Part shown: positions 1-11,128 of the stretch, one piece after another
How positions within the stretch are numbered: the first letter of the stretch is position 1
How the letters are laid out: each line of letters starts with the position of its first letter
Assembly (NCBI GenBank): GCA_008973525.1
Contig: WACJ01000125.1
Span: 3,100,001 to 3,164,000 of the forward strand
Reading direction: 5' to 3'
DNA length: 64,000 nt
DNA from: Stenopsyche tienmushanensis
Lineage: Eukaryota; Arthropoda; Insecta; Trichoptera; Stenopsychidae
The notes under the pieces: generated by a model
The model's input: only the letters and a program-made list of their open reading frames with translations
Told to the model about the DNA's origin: nothing
Database searches by the model: none
Position numbers and translations under genes: made by a program

Positions 1-1246
1 AACAAACCATCTCTTATACGCGATTTACTAGATGATATCCTTCCACAATTATACGCAGAAACCAAAATTAAGGTAATTTATAATGCTTATGATTCAATGA
101 AAAAAATTATATATACACCCGGACCTCATGATGGAAAGAAGTTTAAAATTCAAAAGAAAGTTACAACAAATTTTGTAACCTTATAATAAAGTAACGTTTA
201 TTACTGAATTTTTGAAGGCTAAAACCAAAAATATTCCACAATTCTCTGATGATGGAAACCCATAACAGATCTCGAAAATAAAAACATAGTATTCTTGCGG
301 CGAATGCAACAAACCGGGTGTTACACTATATTATATATTATTATAGTTTTTTTCATTTAATTTCGTAAATGTACCGTAAAAAATAACTTATATAAACTAT
401 CTTCGATATTTTTTTGGAACGCAAACCCTAATTTTGTATGAACTTCAAACCTTGTATTACACAATGTTTTTTGTGGAACCATATAATCATGTTATACGAG
501 GCCCGAGTGTGTATATATTTATTGCTTTATAATATAGTTTTTTATTTGAACGGATATTCTGTTTTGCTGATTACAGAAAGAGCTCATTCGTGAAGTAGAG
601 ATGGGTCCATTCAAGCACACGGTAGATGATGGATTAGATTTACGAAAAGCTGCATTTGAATGCATGTACACTCTTCTTGCGAGCTGTTTGGATCGATTGG
701 ATGTGTTTCTATTTTTGCAACACGTGGAAGGCGGTCTTAAAGATCATTATGATATTAAAATGCTCACTTATCTTATGGTATCCAGGCTTGCTCAATTGTG
801 TCCCACTATCGTCTTGCAAAGTAAGATTTTAAAATTTTTGTTCAAGCTCTGGCGTTATTATATTATTTGATGAAAATAAAACTTTGTTTATTCATAGGAC
901 TAGAAGGCCTCGTAGAGCCATTACGAGTAACGTGCACAACCAAAGTCAAGGCTAATTCAGTGAAACAAGAATACGAAAAGCAAGACGAGTTGAAAAGATC
1001 CGCTATGCGTGCCGCCGCTGCACTTTTACAAATCCCAGAAGCAGGTGTGTATTGGTATTTGTTTGATTGTAATAAAATAGATATACTTTTATTTAATTTG
1101 CATTTTTATTTTTAGATAAAAATCCTCATCTTGTGGAATTTGTGACGCAAATTAAGTCTGTAGCCGAGCTTCAACCTATTTTTGAAACCATACTAAAGGA
1201 TTCTAGCGGTTCTAATGTCGATCCTAATTTAATGGATCAGAGTTGA
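1..1246 (+). CDS. CAND1: CAND1 (cullin-associated NEDD8-dissociated protein 1), C-terminal exons, partial
   Basis: CAND1 is a HEAT-repeat protein that binds unneddylated cullin-RBX1 and exchanges substrate receptors on SCF-type ubiquitin ligases. Four exons are visible: 1-72, 577-820, 898-1044 and 1116-1246. The introns are 504, 77 and 71 nt, all GT-AG; the first splits between codons and the other two are phase 1. Joined, the frame gives the family's conserved C terminus: [18 protein letters not shown], then [14 protein letters not shown], then [14 protein letters not shown], then [13 protein letters not shown], and a short acidic tail ending in a TGA at 1244-1246. The gene continues upstream of the window, so only about the last 200 residues are present. 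No break is seen. The first intron carries an inverted-repeat element (116-509); without it that intron would be about 110 nt, like its neighbours. I recognise the family by its motifs and am confident. Confidence 0.96.
116..509. mobile_element. Inverted-repeat element (MITE-like) inside CAND1 intron 1
   Basis: The ends are inverted copies: CACCCGGACCTCAT at 116 and, read on the - strand from 509, CACTCGGGCCTCGT (12 of 14 match). Flanks are TATA on the left and TGTA on the right, a possible degenerate 4-bp or TA target duplication. The same termini flank the 87-bp element at 53539-53625. The 394-bp length accounts for most of the 504-nt intron. The superfamily is unclear; pogo/Tigger-type ends are a guess. 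Confidence 0.6.
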
Positions 1247-1426
1247 GAAAATATTTAAATTAAATTGGAATATTTTTTTTTTTGCTTATTTTTTGTTAAA
1301 TTATAAAGTGATAAAACATGTTAATTCGTTTTTGTTCCTTGTAATTTTTATGATTTTTTTTTAATTTTATGAATCATTAATGCACGAGTTATAATTATCT
1401 CTGAGGCTATTCGTCAAATATTTCTA

Positions 1427-1432
1427 AATAAA
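1427..1432 (+). promoter_or_regulatory. Candidate polyadenylation signal of CAND1
   Basis: AATAAA lies 181 bases past the CAND1 stop codon, in AT-rich sequence, and is the first canonical signal after the stop. No transcript evidence is available here. Confidence 0.5.
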
Positions 1433-1954
1433 AATGTCAACATATTCAGTCTTCACACAACAAGGAAAATACTCCATTAAATATGCAATGTTAATACGTT
1501 CGTTTTATGTATTTAGCTTGTACATTACGTTTTTCGAAAAGCTGTCACAATTTGTACTAATTTTTCTATTTATATTTTTATTACATTTCGATTAAAAAAA
1601 AAAAAATAGGAAACCATTGTAAATTTCCGTAGTAAAAGCTAGTTGAAATTCTTATTTTGGCTAAGTAAATAGATTGTTCAATTAGCTTATGTCAATGGAA
1701 ATTAAAGCATTTATGTACTCGGCATTTATATGTATCTTTTTCAATTACAGACAGAACAAGTAAAATATTTAAAAGAACATTTTTTTTATTTAACTTTATG
1801 TACACTTCTATAGTAATTATAATAAATCGGATGTATATATATATATTAAAAGAGAAAGGTTCTTTATTTTTCCTTGTATGGGTGCATTTGATTATCCAAT
1901 ATTTTTTCCTCATTTGGTGGTTATTAAAGTAGTAGGAAGAAAATATTCTTTATT
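1433..1954. other. AT-rich intergenic sequence, nothing recognised
   Basis: Long A/T runs and a short - strand open frame (1692-1913) with no recognisable motif and a low-complexity translation. I see no gene or repeat boundary. Confidence 0.5.
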
Positions 1955-2157
1955 AAGCCCTGGGACTCGAGACATGATAATTTCAAAGTCCCGGGACTTC
2001 AGGGACTTGAGACTTTTATTCACTCTTCAATTATGACTTTTATTCACTCTTCAGCTAGATGTATAGCATGATTTATGCAAGGTTCATTGATGACGGGACT
2101 TTCACGCCCAAACTTTTTCATTACACTAGCACCATCAGCCGTTGCTACTATTTCACG
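1955..2157 (-). pseudogene. hAT-type transposase remnant
   Basis: The - strand from 2157 to 2044 reads a fragment containing DGASVMKKFGR and, about 15 residues later, NHAIHLA. That pair is typical of the hAT transposases related to ZBED/ZMYM proteins, where an Asp of the catalytic region sits in a (T)DGASVM motif. A stop follows at 2044-2046. Farther downstream on this strand, GC-rich sequence near 1957-2010 repeats the motif GGGACTT/GGGACTCGAG, as in hAT subterminal regions. Upstream (2158-2470) the same strand is broken in all frames. The open frame on the + strand at 2059-2472 is probably an antisense shadow of this remnant. Confidence 0.55.
2011..2053. repeat. 19-bp direct repeat, 24-bp period
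   Basis: GACTTTTATTCACTCTTCA occurs exactly at 2011-2029 and 2035-2053. It lies at the broken end of the hAT remnant and may be a slippage product. Confidence 0.9.
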
Positions 2158-2984
2158 AAAACTACTTTAGACGACCCTTTTGATTCTACTGGAAAAGGCT
2201 TTCTGAAATGCAGAGTCCAGTCCCTCCTTTCCTCGCTAGGGCGTTGCCGGGCTAGGATGAAGACATACGTGACGTTTAAGTGCATCTCGGATTCTCTCCT
2301 ACACCAACTGAGGGTGTCTCTCCGTTCGTTTTACGCTTTAAATGATGAAATTATTCCTTGGCCCACGGAGAAAGAAAATCTTCCTCAAAAGGAGCAAATA
2401 AATACACAATCTAAATCAGCGGTTCCTAGCCTTTTCAGTTTTGTTGCCCCTATGGCCTATCAGGGAAACTAATTTTACCATTCTTTAAAATTTATACCCA
2501 GCCACGTAATGATAATGTCATTTTATTATTTACATACCAAAAATTACCAGCATCATTACCCCCCCCCCCGCAGAATAGCTGTTTTACCCCTTCAGGGATA
2601 ATTAACCCCAGGTTAAGAACCCGAATAGAACATGTCTATTGAAGATATCCGTCCATAAACAAGAGCTTCGTTAGCTTTATATTCGTTTTTGAATGTGAGC
2701 AGAGTCAGGCAAAAGTAACCTCAAGCGTTGGAGTAATGAGTTGTTGAAGGCGTCAAGATCCATCACCACAGAAGAAACAATGCGTTCCGCACAAGATAGT
2801 TAGTTGATAAATATGACGTTGCATAAGAAACAATATTTAATTACATTTCTATCCGACACTTCTGACACCATTGTAACGTCAACATGCTTCCGCTTCTTAT
2901 ATCAGCATAACGTCAGCACTGTGTTATAGACGCAGATAGGAGTATATATTTATTTAATTACAATCTTATCAATGTTCATGCTAT
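2158..2984. other. Degenerate sequence and poly-C tract
   Basis: The first 300 bases may be further decayed hAT sequence. A run of eleven C lies at 2559-2569. The rest is unrecognised. Confidence 0.4.
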
Positions 2985-3440
2985 TGTAACGTTGAGGTGG
3001 GGACGATCTCGGGGGCAGAGTCCCTGGGCGGCTCTCCGCTCCCACATACTCGTTGGGATGGCCGCGCTAGCGCACGGGTTCGTTCTTCTATCGGGCCGTG
3101 ATGTTGCTGGTCGAATGGATGGGAATCGAATAGAAAGACTTTCTTTTTTAAATAACTATTTATTTCACATGTGTGAGAGAGAGATCTGGCTGCAGGAGGG
3201 ACGACTTCTCGCAGTCAAGGTTAACCGACGAATCTCCCGACTCCCGCCTCTTGCACGTCTCTATCCAACCGGCAACGGGTATGCAGGTGCAATGTCTCCG
3301 TAGGGCCACAAGAGATGGCGCTGTTAAAATAACACATTGCACCTGTAAAGAGGCGGAAAATGTCGCTGCTAATCTGGCGAATTAAATCTGCTCAGATTAT
3401 CAGCACTACTGCGTGGGAATGGTAAATCAGCCACGCTACA
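2985..3440 (+). repeat. Family A LTR-like repeat, most complete copy
   Basis: This 456-bp unit starts TGTAACG and ends CACGCTACA, so it has TG...CA borders like a solo LTR. Other copies in the window end at the same CA (18.5, 45.4 and 60.2 kb). Conserved blocks in order are a GC-rich start, a GAGAGAGAGATCTGGCTGC block, a GCAGCCAAGGCTAACCGACG block, GGCAACGG, GATGGCGCTGTTAAA and TAAATCTGCTCAGATTA. Flanks GCTAT and ATATC do not give a clear target duplication. The terminal ATTGTARCG also reads as a short inverted repeat, so a DNA element is not fully excluded. Short frames here are not genes. Confidence 0.6.
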
Positions 3441-5154
3441 ATATCGACAACGCATTCCACCATTTACGCTTGCCCTGAGCCTCCTCCCTGCAATCGTTCA
3501 ACCTTTGGACGGATAATGGAATTAAATTTGTGCCTTCATACGCGTACAATGTATCATCCGAAAACATTTTCGTCTCTGCTGTCTTCATATAAAGTTCATG
3601 CCACTATTTTGAATAATGGCGAGCTTAATAAGATCCCTTATTTGTTTGAATAAAATGCGTAATAAGAAAATTCGTCACGACTTCATCTTTCGTGCACATA
3701 TGATGTCCTCCAATTGAAAGGCTAAGCGGGTGGCACACAATGGGGTGTTACTCTATATGTAAATTTGGGGAGCACATAAGTGAATATCGCATTTGGGAAA
3801 TGAGACCATCCTTCACCGGGACTCCTCTCTGCAGACGACCTGGAATAAAAACACCCCAATGGAGCAAACAAAATGCTCTCGTGTTTCTTCTTACACCCCA
3901 CGCCGGGATCAAATCACCTCGAATCATTCCGCAATAAGGAACAATATGCTACCCTCCAATCGATCCCTAGGCTCGAATTAAAACGCGATACACTATTTTA
4001 TTTATTGGAAAACTTTCAAGCATGTTTTTTTTGTTGAAGCAAATACAAGTGAAATTTGAAAACGCAGATAATCAACTATTGAACAGTGTTTTCTTACATT
4101 AAAAAGCATAATTCATCGTATTTAAATTAAAAACGAAATCTATTGATAATTTGGAGCAGTGAGTGGCCAAGAGAAAGCCAAGACCCGTTGAGATTTTGAT
4201 TTAAATACATATCTTTGTATTCAAACAAAGGTCGTTCTTTACATAAAAGTATGTTTCGATCCAGAGATATTTTTATCAAACAAGAATTATTCAATCACCT
4301 TTGGGATAATACAAGGGTGTATTGGTGTTATTGTGTCATAATTAAATTGATGTATATTCTCTATGAGAGTCTGTAGTCTATGAGACGAATGATTAGTGAT
4401 CATGTGCATTGAATGCATTTCTGAGACATCCCAAATTGATGAATTAACATAATTTTTGATTGTAATTTCTTAGGAAATAAGGTCGGAGGGAGTGTAATAA
4501 AATAACATTAAATTTAATGGATTGCTTTGATAGAACAAGTTTTTTTCCAGGATAAAAATACACAATTATAGGAATGGTCAAAAATGAGAAAAATGCGACG
4601 CAGAAGCAAGTCTGATATTTTAAGGTGGACTAGTAAATTTGTTGGCTAAATTCCTGTGGGACTATTCTCGCCCAGTTGCCTTCCGGTGCTAATTTATGCC
4701 CGGGCCAAATTAGTTAGAACTACTTATGGGCGCTGTTACGGCGTTCATACTCCTCGCACGGGTGTTAAAGCAGAGGCACACAACCTTTTGCGTCTCGGTC
4801 TATGAGCCCATTCAATTTGTTAAGCGGGCGATGACTTTCTGTATTGTATTCAAAATGAAAAAAAAGTAATTGATGTTTATATTACTTTGTACAGGGCTTT
4901 GCTTGTTATTTTGATAACCCCTTTGCGATGTAAGGAAGAACCGGTCTTTATGCGCTCCAGAGAGCTTTATTCAGTAAAATTACAATTGTTCTCTCGATAG
5001 AATTTTCCAAGAAAAACTAATTAGTCTTTAAAACCATCCCACACATGTAATAATCTGCATATGATTATGATATATTAACTAATATACCCTGTTGAGAAGG
5101 CATCAAAAGTCTTTTGATACATTCATCTTGGTCGCATTTAGGGCCGCCAATTTT
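3441..5154. other. Unrecognised intergenic sequence
   Basis: A few overlapping small frames (3740-3981) show no motif. Apart from an unpaired hAT-like end at 4771, no repeat shared with the rest of the window was seen. Confidence 0.4.
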
Positions 5155-5417
5155 GTGGCTCGCACGGTCTTCAGACCTGACACCACTGGAATTCTTTGCC
5201 TGGGAACGTGCTCTATTCCGTGGCTCGCACGGTTTCCAAATCTGATACCACTGGATTTCTTTGCCTGGGGACGTCCCCTTTTCCGTGGCTCATACGGTCT
5301 CCGGACCTGACACCACTGAATTTTTTTGTGTAAGGACAGCCTATGTGTAAAACGTAGCAAAATATCTTCCTAACCCCCACAAAAAAAAATGTCGGTCCAT
5401 GTGTAAAACACTGTATT
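5155..5417 (+). repeat. 65-bp minisatellite, about three units, plus element end
   Basis: Units start GTGGCTCGCACGG at 5155, 5220 and 5285, exactly 65 bases apart; the third is partial. In one frame each unit reads DLTPLDFFAWGR, a segment like the end of a DDE transposase catalytic domain. Because 65 is not a multiple of three, successive units fall in different frames. The right side ends in TCCATGTGTAAAACACTGTA (5396-5415), similar to the terminus at 34838. Confidence 0.85.
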
Positions 5418-6894
5418 TTTGCAGACTAGACTTCTGTTTTGTTTATTTAAAGCACCAAAACAACAAAATGAGAAAGAATCAGTTTTGTATAAATAATTAC
5501 ACAAATAATGTCGGTGTCTCCAATAGTCCCAAATTTGTTTAGCACAGCATATTTTAGATATTATTTTGAATTTACGAAATATTTTTACTTTATAAAATCC
5601 TGTTATTTTATTCCGCCATATTTTTCTCAAAAGCTTTCAAAGCCTAATGTAATAATGACGCAAAAGGCAATAAAAACGAAAAATATGGGTCTTTCTGCAA
5701 AGTAATGTTTATGGCAGCATATATTGACCCACGGGGGACTTTTTTCGCTCAAATAACGCACGTTAATATTAAGGGCTGTAAAATCATTGAAAACTACTTG
5801 CCAATGACAAAAACAAACTTTAAATGGCGCCATAATTTTTCATTTTGCAAAGCATTTTTAAAAACTGCCTTCACAATATCGAAATCACCCAACCGTATTA
5901 ATATCATATCATGTGTTTAATAATTTTTTGGGGGCCTCTAGGGAATGTAGGACCTGAGGTGCCATCCATAATGACCGCACGAAAATCCGCCACTGCCATT
6001 TAAATTTAATGAACCCAAATGTCGAATGATATTATGTGCAAATATTAGTATTTGTCCGCATTGAATGCAATTAGATTGCGTTTGAAATCAAAGGATAAAG
6101 TTTTACGTGAATGGCTGTCATATTGAAGCGGTAACGCTTACCGAAACAAACTTGTACAATAATGTCGCAAACTTTTCTTGAGTAAATTTAAATTAGTGAA
6201 CAGCTTTTTGCCATTGAAAATTGTATGAAATCTGGAATATGAGATCAATAAATGTTAATAAAATTCATACTATATGAAAGCCTTAATATGAAATAATATG
6301 TTTATTGTTATATTCAGAAGTAATTTTATAAATTGTTCAAGTCATTGTCAAATTTACTTTCAATAATTATGAATAATTCGTTAGTTAACGTGCTATATTC
6401 CATTTTTGTTACCCCTACGTAAGGGTTAAGAATTTACAATTTATTTATAGAAATTTCTTTCAAGAAAATGTCTAGAATTTTAGAGTTTTCGTGTGGGCGA
6501 CAAATATAATAAGAATGATAAATTGAAGGCATTGCACCCTCTTATTTTCTGAGTGAATCGAGGGTCTTATGTAACGCGAATACGGGATGAAATTAAATCA
6601 TATCAATGAATTTTGATTAAAAAGTAGGAAATTAGAAATTGAATATTTAAGCATGTAATATTTGGAAAATGTGTGTTTAAAAAAAAAACACTATGATAGA
6701 AAGTGTCTATCTTATAAAGCTTGAGTTTCATGTTTCAAGATGCTACGTTGCTTTGTATAATATTTGTTTGGCAGCCATCAATAGTGAACTTTCTTAGTAA
6801 ATTTGTAAACATGGAAAAAAGGTCTCAGTTCTAGGTTCTACTCTCGGGAAGTATACTCCTTCGTTTACAACAGTAATATGTTGGGTGGCAGAGT
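5418..6894. other. Unrecognised sequence with small overlapping frames
   Basis: Overlapping frames on both strands at 5370-5920 have no motif I know. The sequence around 5926-5995 ends GCCACTG, like a hAT terminus, but no partner was found. The rest is AT-rich. Confidence 0.35.
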
Positions 6895-7046
6895 TTAAAC
6901 GAGGCTTCCGTGATCGTACAGATCATCGAAGCACCCAGGTATGTATTTATTTCCGAAAATGCGGCAAAAAGCCCGCCAAAAAGAGAACGGAGTGGCCAAA
7001 AGGTTTGTGTATCCAATCGGTCCGCTTTTCGGACCACTGATATGAA
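6895..7046 (-). repeat. Module shared with the hAT element at 17.8 kb
   Basis: Read on the - strand, this begins GGTCCGAAAAGCGGACCGAT and ends near GATCTGTACGATCACGGA. The same order occurs on the + strand at about 17819-17909. It lies directly downstream of the R1-like LINE fragment on the - strand. Its own identity is unknown. Confidence 0.6.
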
Positions 7047-7059
7047 ACATGAGCACCTT

Positions 7060-7696
7060 TTTCCCCCCTTCTGCTCTGCGTCTCTCTCTTTCAATGCTCT
7101 CTTTGGTGTTCAGAATCTCTTCTACGTATTCGCGCCAAAGGTCCCAGTTCTTCTTGCTTTCCATCATGCTGTGGACCATGTTGTCAACGCTGAGCTCGGC
7201 TTCCCCGAGTGCTTGTTTCAGCAGATTTCTCTGGGATGCCCAAGCCTCACAGCCAATGATGGTGTGCTCTGCGTCGTCGATCTCCGCTTGGCGGTGGTGG
7301 CACGTTGCGGATGGTTCTTTGCTAGTCCGCTTCAGGTACGCACAGTGAGCACCTGAGTCAAGCGATAGGTCGTTTCACCGTGTTCCAGGGCAGGATAAGT
7401 CGATGGGTCCATCTTCCCTTGCTGGACTGATCCCATTTCCGTTGCTAGGCTTCCCTCAGTTTCTGGTCATGTTCATTGCGATTTTTAGGATCTTCGTAGT
7501 CCAAGGCCCTCTTCTTTGCCTGGAGGTTAAGCGGGGGTATTCCAGCGATCACGAGCACCTCTTCTTCAAATACAGTTCTGTATGCTGCGGTGACTCGGAG
7601 CGCTCCCTGCTGCTGGCCTGCTGTCAGCAGACTGTTGTAGAGGCCCCTAGTTACGGCTCTGCCGAAATACACAGAAATAAGAAAGGACAAGAACAA
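7060..7696 (-). pseudogene. R1-clade-like non-LTR retrotransposon, C-terminal part of the reverse transcriptase ORF
   Basis: On the - strand, from 7696 down, the translation has ALRVTAAYRTV followed by VLVIAGIPPLNLQAKKRAL, as in R1-type reverse transcriptases after the polymerase domain. After an in-frame stop come GETTYRLTQVLT, then a frameshift, then AYLKR and a terminal zinc-knuckle-like CHH.(11)H....C with AEHTIIGCEAWASQ. The last part is a charged tail ending near ERERRRAEGG. At least one stop and one frameshift break it, so it is inactive. The 5' part and the polymerase active site are absent. The family match rests on motif order and is strong; the exact clade is less sure. Confidence 0.8.
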
Positions 7697-7765
7697 ATTA
7701 CTGCTTTATTTCTGACACTTGGCATTTTTCACTGCTAGCTTTGTGATCTAGGAGGGATCTTAACT

Positions 7766-8351
7766 TTAGTTTGTTTGGTCCCGAGGGTTTGTCAGCCATT
7801 TTGTTCAATCACAGTAAATTCTTTCGAAGGAGAGGTTGTCACGCGCTCCCGCTACCTTTGGTTCATGCGAGATCTGCGCTATCATCCGTTTTTTGACTTT
7901 ACAGAACAATACCGTCGGGAATATCCATCAAAAACTCGTGGAAGTCTATGGCAGTGATGTGATGAGTCGACAATATGTCACAAAGTAGATTAGGTTGTTC
8001 AGAGAAGGCTGTATGTACTCATGATGAGGCAAGGAGTGGGAAACCATCAATGATTTCTGATGAACTTGTGCAAAAAATGAAGAACGAAAATTTTTCTGAT
8101 ATTTCTTGAAGTCTCCTTGGTACTATTGTATCAGAAAAACTTGGCTACAAGATGTTGTGTGTTTCATTGGCACCCAGAATGCTTACACAGGAGTTTTGCA
8201 CAGGAGGGAGAAGCTTTTTTGGACACTATCGTGATGGAGAATGAGACATGGATCTACTACACCCCAGAGTCAAAAAGATAATCCAAAGAGTTGGTGGCAC
8301 AGGTCTATGATAATTGGCATAAAAAAGTTGGTGTCTCGGCTACAGAAATGT
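7766..8351 (+). pseudogene. mariner transposase pseudogene
   Basis: Mariner transposases are DD34D cut-and-paste enzymes. The remnant contains an N-terminal helix-turn-helix region (IIRFLTLQNNT..NIHQKLVEVYG, then RLFREG), the linker HDEARSGKPSMISDELVQK, SRSLLGTIVSEKLGYK-like sequence and CVHWHPECLHRSFAQ, then FLDTIVMENETW. The last corresponds to the family's GDETW, with the first catalytic Asp replaced by Asn. It is broken by several stops and at least two frameshifts. The expected start codon region (about 7827) reads AAG where a related copy at 60764 has ATG. The DD34D third Asp region is missing. It is not functional. Confidence 0.85.
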
Positions 8352-9598
8352 TATATCTTTTTTGATTATATATAAGTATTATAACCTTACTTTCTGGATG
8401 ATAGATTTTTTACAATTGATTAAGTAATTTTATAGCGATTATTTCTCAAAAAGTCCCTTTATTTATCATCTATCTGATGAGCATTTGAATGAAAATCAAA
8501 TTTTATATACGAAGGATAATTTTCCTTGTGATATTTTTTTTTAAATTTAATATATTAAGATTCACATTTAATATTTTTGTACTGTCTTCAACAAATGTTT
8601 TTTTGCGGTCTCTATAAAATACATCCTTATAAAAACACAAACTCACACAACCCCTCGACTCCATCCATCTGCTAATTCGATTTAAAATATTTTTTCTTTC
8701 GGAAAGCAAAAATACAAGCGTTAAAAGAAACGAATGTGAAAAATTCTAATTTCGAATATGACGGAATGTATGCGCACTTGAGATCCGAATGAATTATTCA
8801 AGGAAAATTTTCTCAGTTTCTTCGAGGCTTTCAAAATAACAAGCTTTCCCCAGCGAAACACATAATTTGCAAGATTTTTTCACCTTCGAAATACACAAAA
8901 ATTCCTGTTTGTTATCGTGCAAATTTAATGTCTATCCGCGAAAACTTCTGCTGGGAAATTTAAATTTTCCCGGTATAATAAGACGGCTCGCTTACGATTG
9001 AAAATTATAGATTTTTTAAAAATGTAAATCAAAAGATATTTTGATTAAAACATATAAAAATAGAGACGAAAATAATAAGGATATCCCGAGAGGAATTTCA
9101 TCCGAAGCAAATCGTTATAGGGGAAGATGCCAAAATTTTAATTATTTTTATTAATATTATAAATTAGCATAAAATTATATTCTACGTAGCTTAACTACAT
9201 GTATTGTTACAAATATTTAAGAGCATTGAAAAAAATATTTTATTATAGTGAGCTTCACCCTGTTCTGGTGCTTGTTGGGCATTCATCTAAAATAAATAAT
9301 ATTATATTAAATGTATGCAAAAAGGGGATGAAATGGATTCCATTATTGAGATAAAGATGATAACAATATCAGTAATAGATTAATAATAGTAATAGAGGAA
9401 AGTCTGTACACATTTGGCGCCCTCGAAGTGCGCGGTTTCCTATTAAGATTTCACTATTACGCGGCATCATGTCAGATATCGACATTTGAGGTCCCTTAAA
9501 GTTTATGAGAATATTTTGAGACCTGAGTAGGAATTTTCTCCTTTTACAATATTCGGAAACCTCAGAAAACGCGGCACTCTTCTTCTTTACGAGAAAGT
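8352..9598. other. AT-rich sequence, little recognised
   Basis: A block at 9411-9475 (TTTCCTATTAAGATTTCACT.. then ATTACGCGGCATCA) is also found inside the hAT element near 27442-27473, so it is probably hAT-derived. Nothing else is recognised. Confidence 0.4.
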
Positions 9599-9826
9599 CC
9601 ACTGGTGTCAGGTCTGGAGATCATGCGAGCCGCGGAGTAGAGCACGTCCCCAGACAAAGAAATTCAGTGGTGTCAGGTCTGGATACCATGTGAGCCACGA
9701 AATAGAGCACGTCCTTAGACAAAAAAATCCAGTGGCGCCAGGTCTGAGGACTGTGCCACTCATGGAATAGGGCACGTCCCCAGACAAAGAAATCCAGTGG
9801 TGTCAGGTCTGGAAACCATGCAAGCC
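9599..9826 (-). repeat. 65-bp minisatellite, three and a half units
   Basis: Units start at 9599, 9664, 9729 and 9794 on the + strand (CCAGTGGTGTCAGG type), exactly 65 bases apart. They are the reverse complement of the units at 5155. The longest - strand frame shows DLTPLDFFVWGRALFHEW in one unit and out-of-frame versions in its neighbours. Confidence 0.9.
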
Positions 9827-10056
9827 AAAGAAATCCTAGCAAACTATAAATAAATCCACCACTGATTTGATGATATGAATTTGAGGATATTTGCTCGATT
9901 GAAAGGCAAAATCGAACACTCACATGGCCTAAACGCCATTCAGCTCATTAATACACAACTTGTGCATTAATTTTAAGTTCAGGGACATCTCTTACGAATG
10001 TAGTATTTAAGTAATTCATCAGGATTTATATTGAATGTTTATCATGTATCGTATAG

Positions 10057-10520
10057 TTACTTTTTGGGGAGTATCAGTGTCGTTTCAGACCGAGTACTTT
10101 TGATCAGCCTTTCGACGTTCCAGGAATTTTGGACATCGATTTCCCCCATGAGTTTATAGATTTCCACAGAGCTTATAATAGCGTTACCCGGGAAAACTGG
10201 TGAGGCTGTCAAGTATTCCTGTAGTCCATATAGTCCGGTTATCATAAGGGCTGCTGGCGGATCGGGATGCGTAGATTTTCGGAAGGATGATGCAATTCAT
10301 CTAGCCTGTGTAGACGACATGTATGGATTGCAAGATATATTGATAAACAAATCCCTGTCGATAAGATCTGAGATTTATAAAATGTTGATAAAGTTGGCAA
10401 GGGAGGTAAAATAAGGATTTCTTCAGAACAAAATCTCATGCGTCGAAGCGATGAGGTCCAATCGGGAGGCCATGGACATGCTCGGGTACAAGTGCCAATT
10501 GTCGGCTACGTCCCATATCA
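10057..10520 (-). pseudogene. Coding-like sequence with a second copy at 39.8 kb, unidentified
   Basis: The - strand reads EHVHGLPIGPHRFDA near 10440-10490 and, in another frame, a 63-codon open stretch ending at 10057. A related reading, VHDIPIRFHRLVARDLV, occurs on the - strand at about 39899-39950. Similarity at the protein level between two loci suggests a decayed mobile or foreign coding sequence. I do not recognise the family. Frames are broken at both loci. Confidence 0.35.
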
Positions 10521-11128
10521 AGGGTCTTCTCTGAGCAGGATATCAAAATGGGTGTCAATGCGCAGAGTTCTTGGAGTAATTTCATAGTCAGATTTAAGTA
10601 GTGTCAGATCCGACGAAATACCTTGTTTATGCAGTCGATCAAACGAATCAAGATGTGTAATTTGTACATTCTTGCATCGTTGAATTGAGAATTAAACCAT
10701 ATGAAATATTACCCAGATGCTTAAAAACATCTTATAGAATTTGTATATTATTTGTTTATTAAATAACTAATGGATATTCAAGCAGACTCATTTATGTCAT
10801 GGACTTTTTGCCTCGAAAGAACATTTATTAAATCTAAAAATGATAAATAATAACGCACATATAGCACACGAAACAGGCATAAGCTGTAGAGGTATTAGCA
10901 TTTTATTACCGCGTAAGCTATTCTCAAATTAAGCTCATCCCGAGGGAACGTCTCGTAATTTTTAAGTCGCTTTTAAAACATAATGAACGCTGTTGACTGA
11001 AAAAAATTCGCCGAAAACGACCTTGTTTGACTTTTACGCACCATCAGTCTTACAAGGCTCGAAAATATTAAATGGGTAAATAATGGGACCTTTTTTTAAT
11101 TAACCGGTAATTAAAAAGAGTAGGAAAT
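10521..11128. other. Unrecognised AT-rich sequence
   Basis: No motif, repeat or long frame is seen. Confidence 0.4.

Noticed and set aside
2059..2472. 137-codon open frame on the + strand, the longest in the window
   Set aside because: The antisense strand over part of it reads a hAT transposase motif; the + translation has no recognisable domain.
3160..3385. Overlapping frames with matching copies elsewhere in the window
   Set aside because: They lie inside family A repeats and recur as broken frames in its other copies.
4771..4800. CAGAGGCACACAACCTTTTG as a hAT left end
   Set aside because: No matching right end or target duplication was found; a single short similarity is too weak.
7638..7661. 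CAGAGCCGTAACTAGGGG on the - strand, resembling the hAT terminus at 17438
   Set aside because: It falls within the readable LINE coding frame (FGRAVTRGLYN) and no opposite hAT end or octamer was found, so it is probably coincidence.
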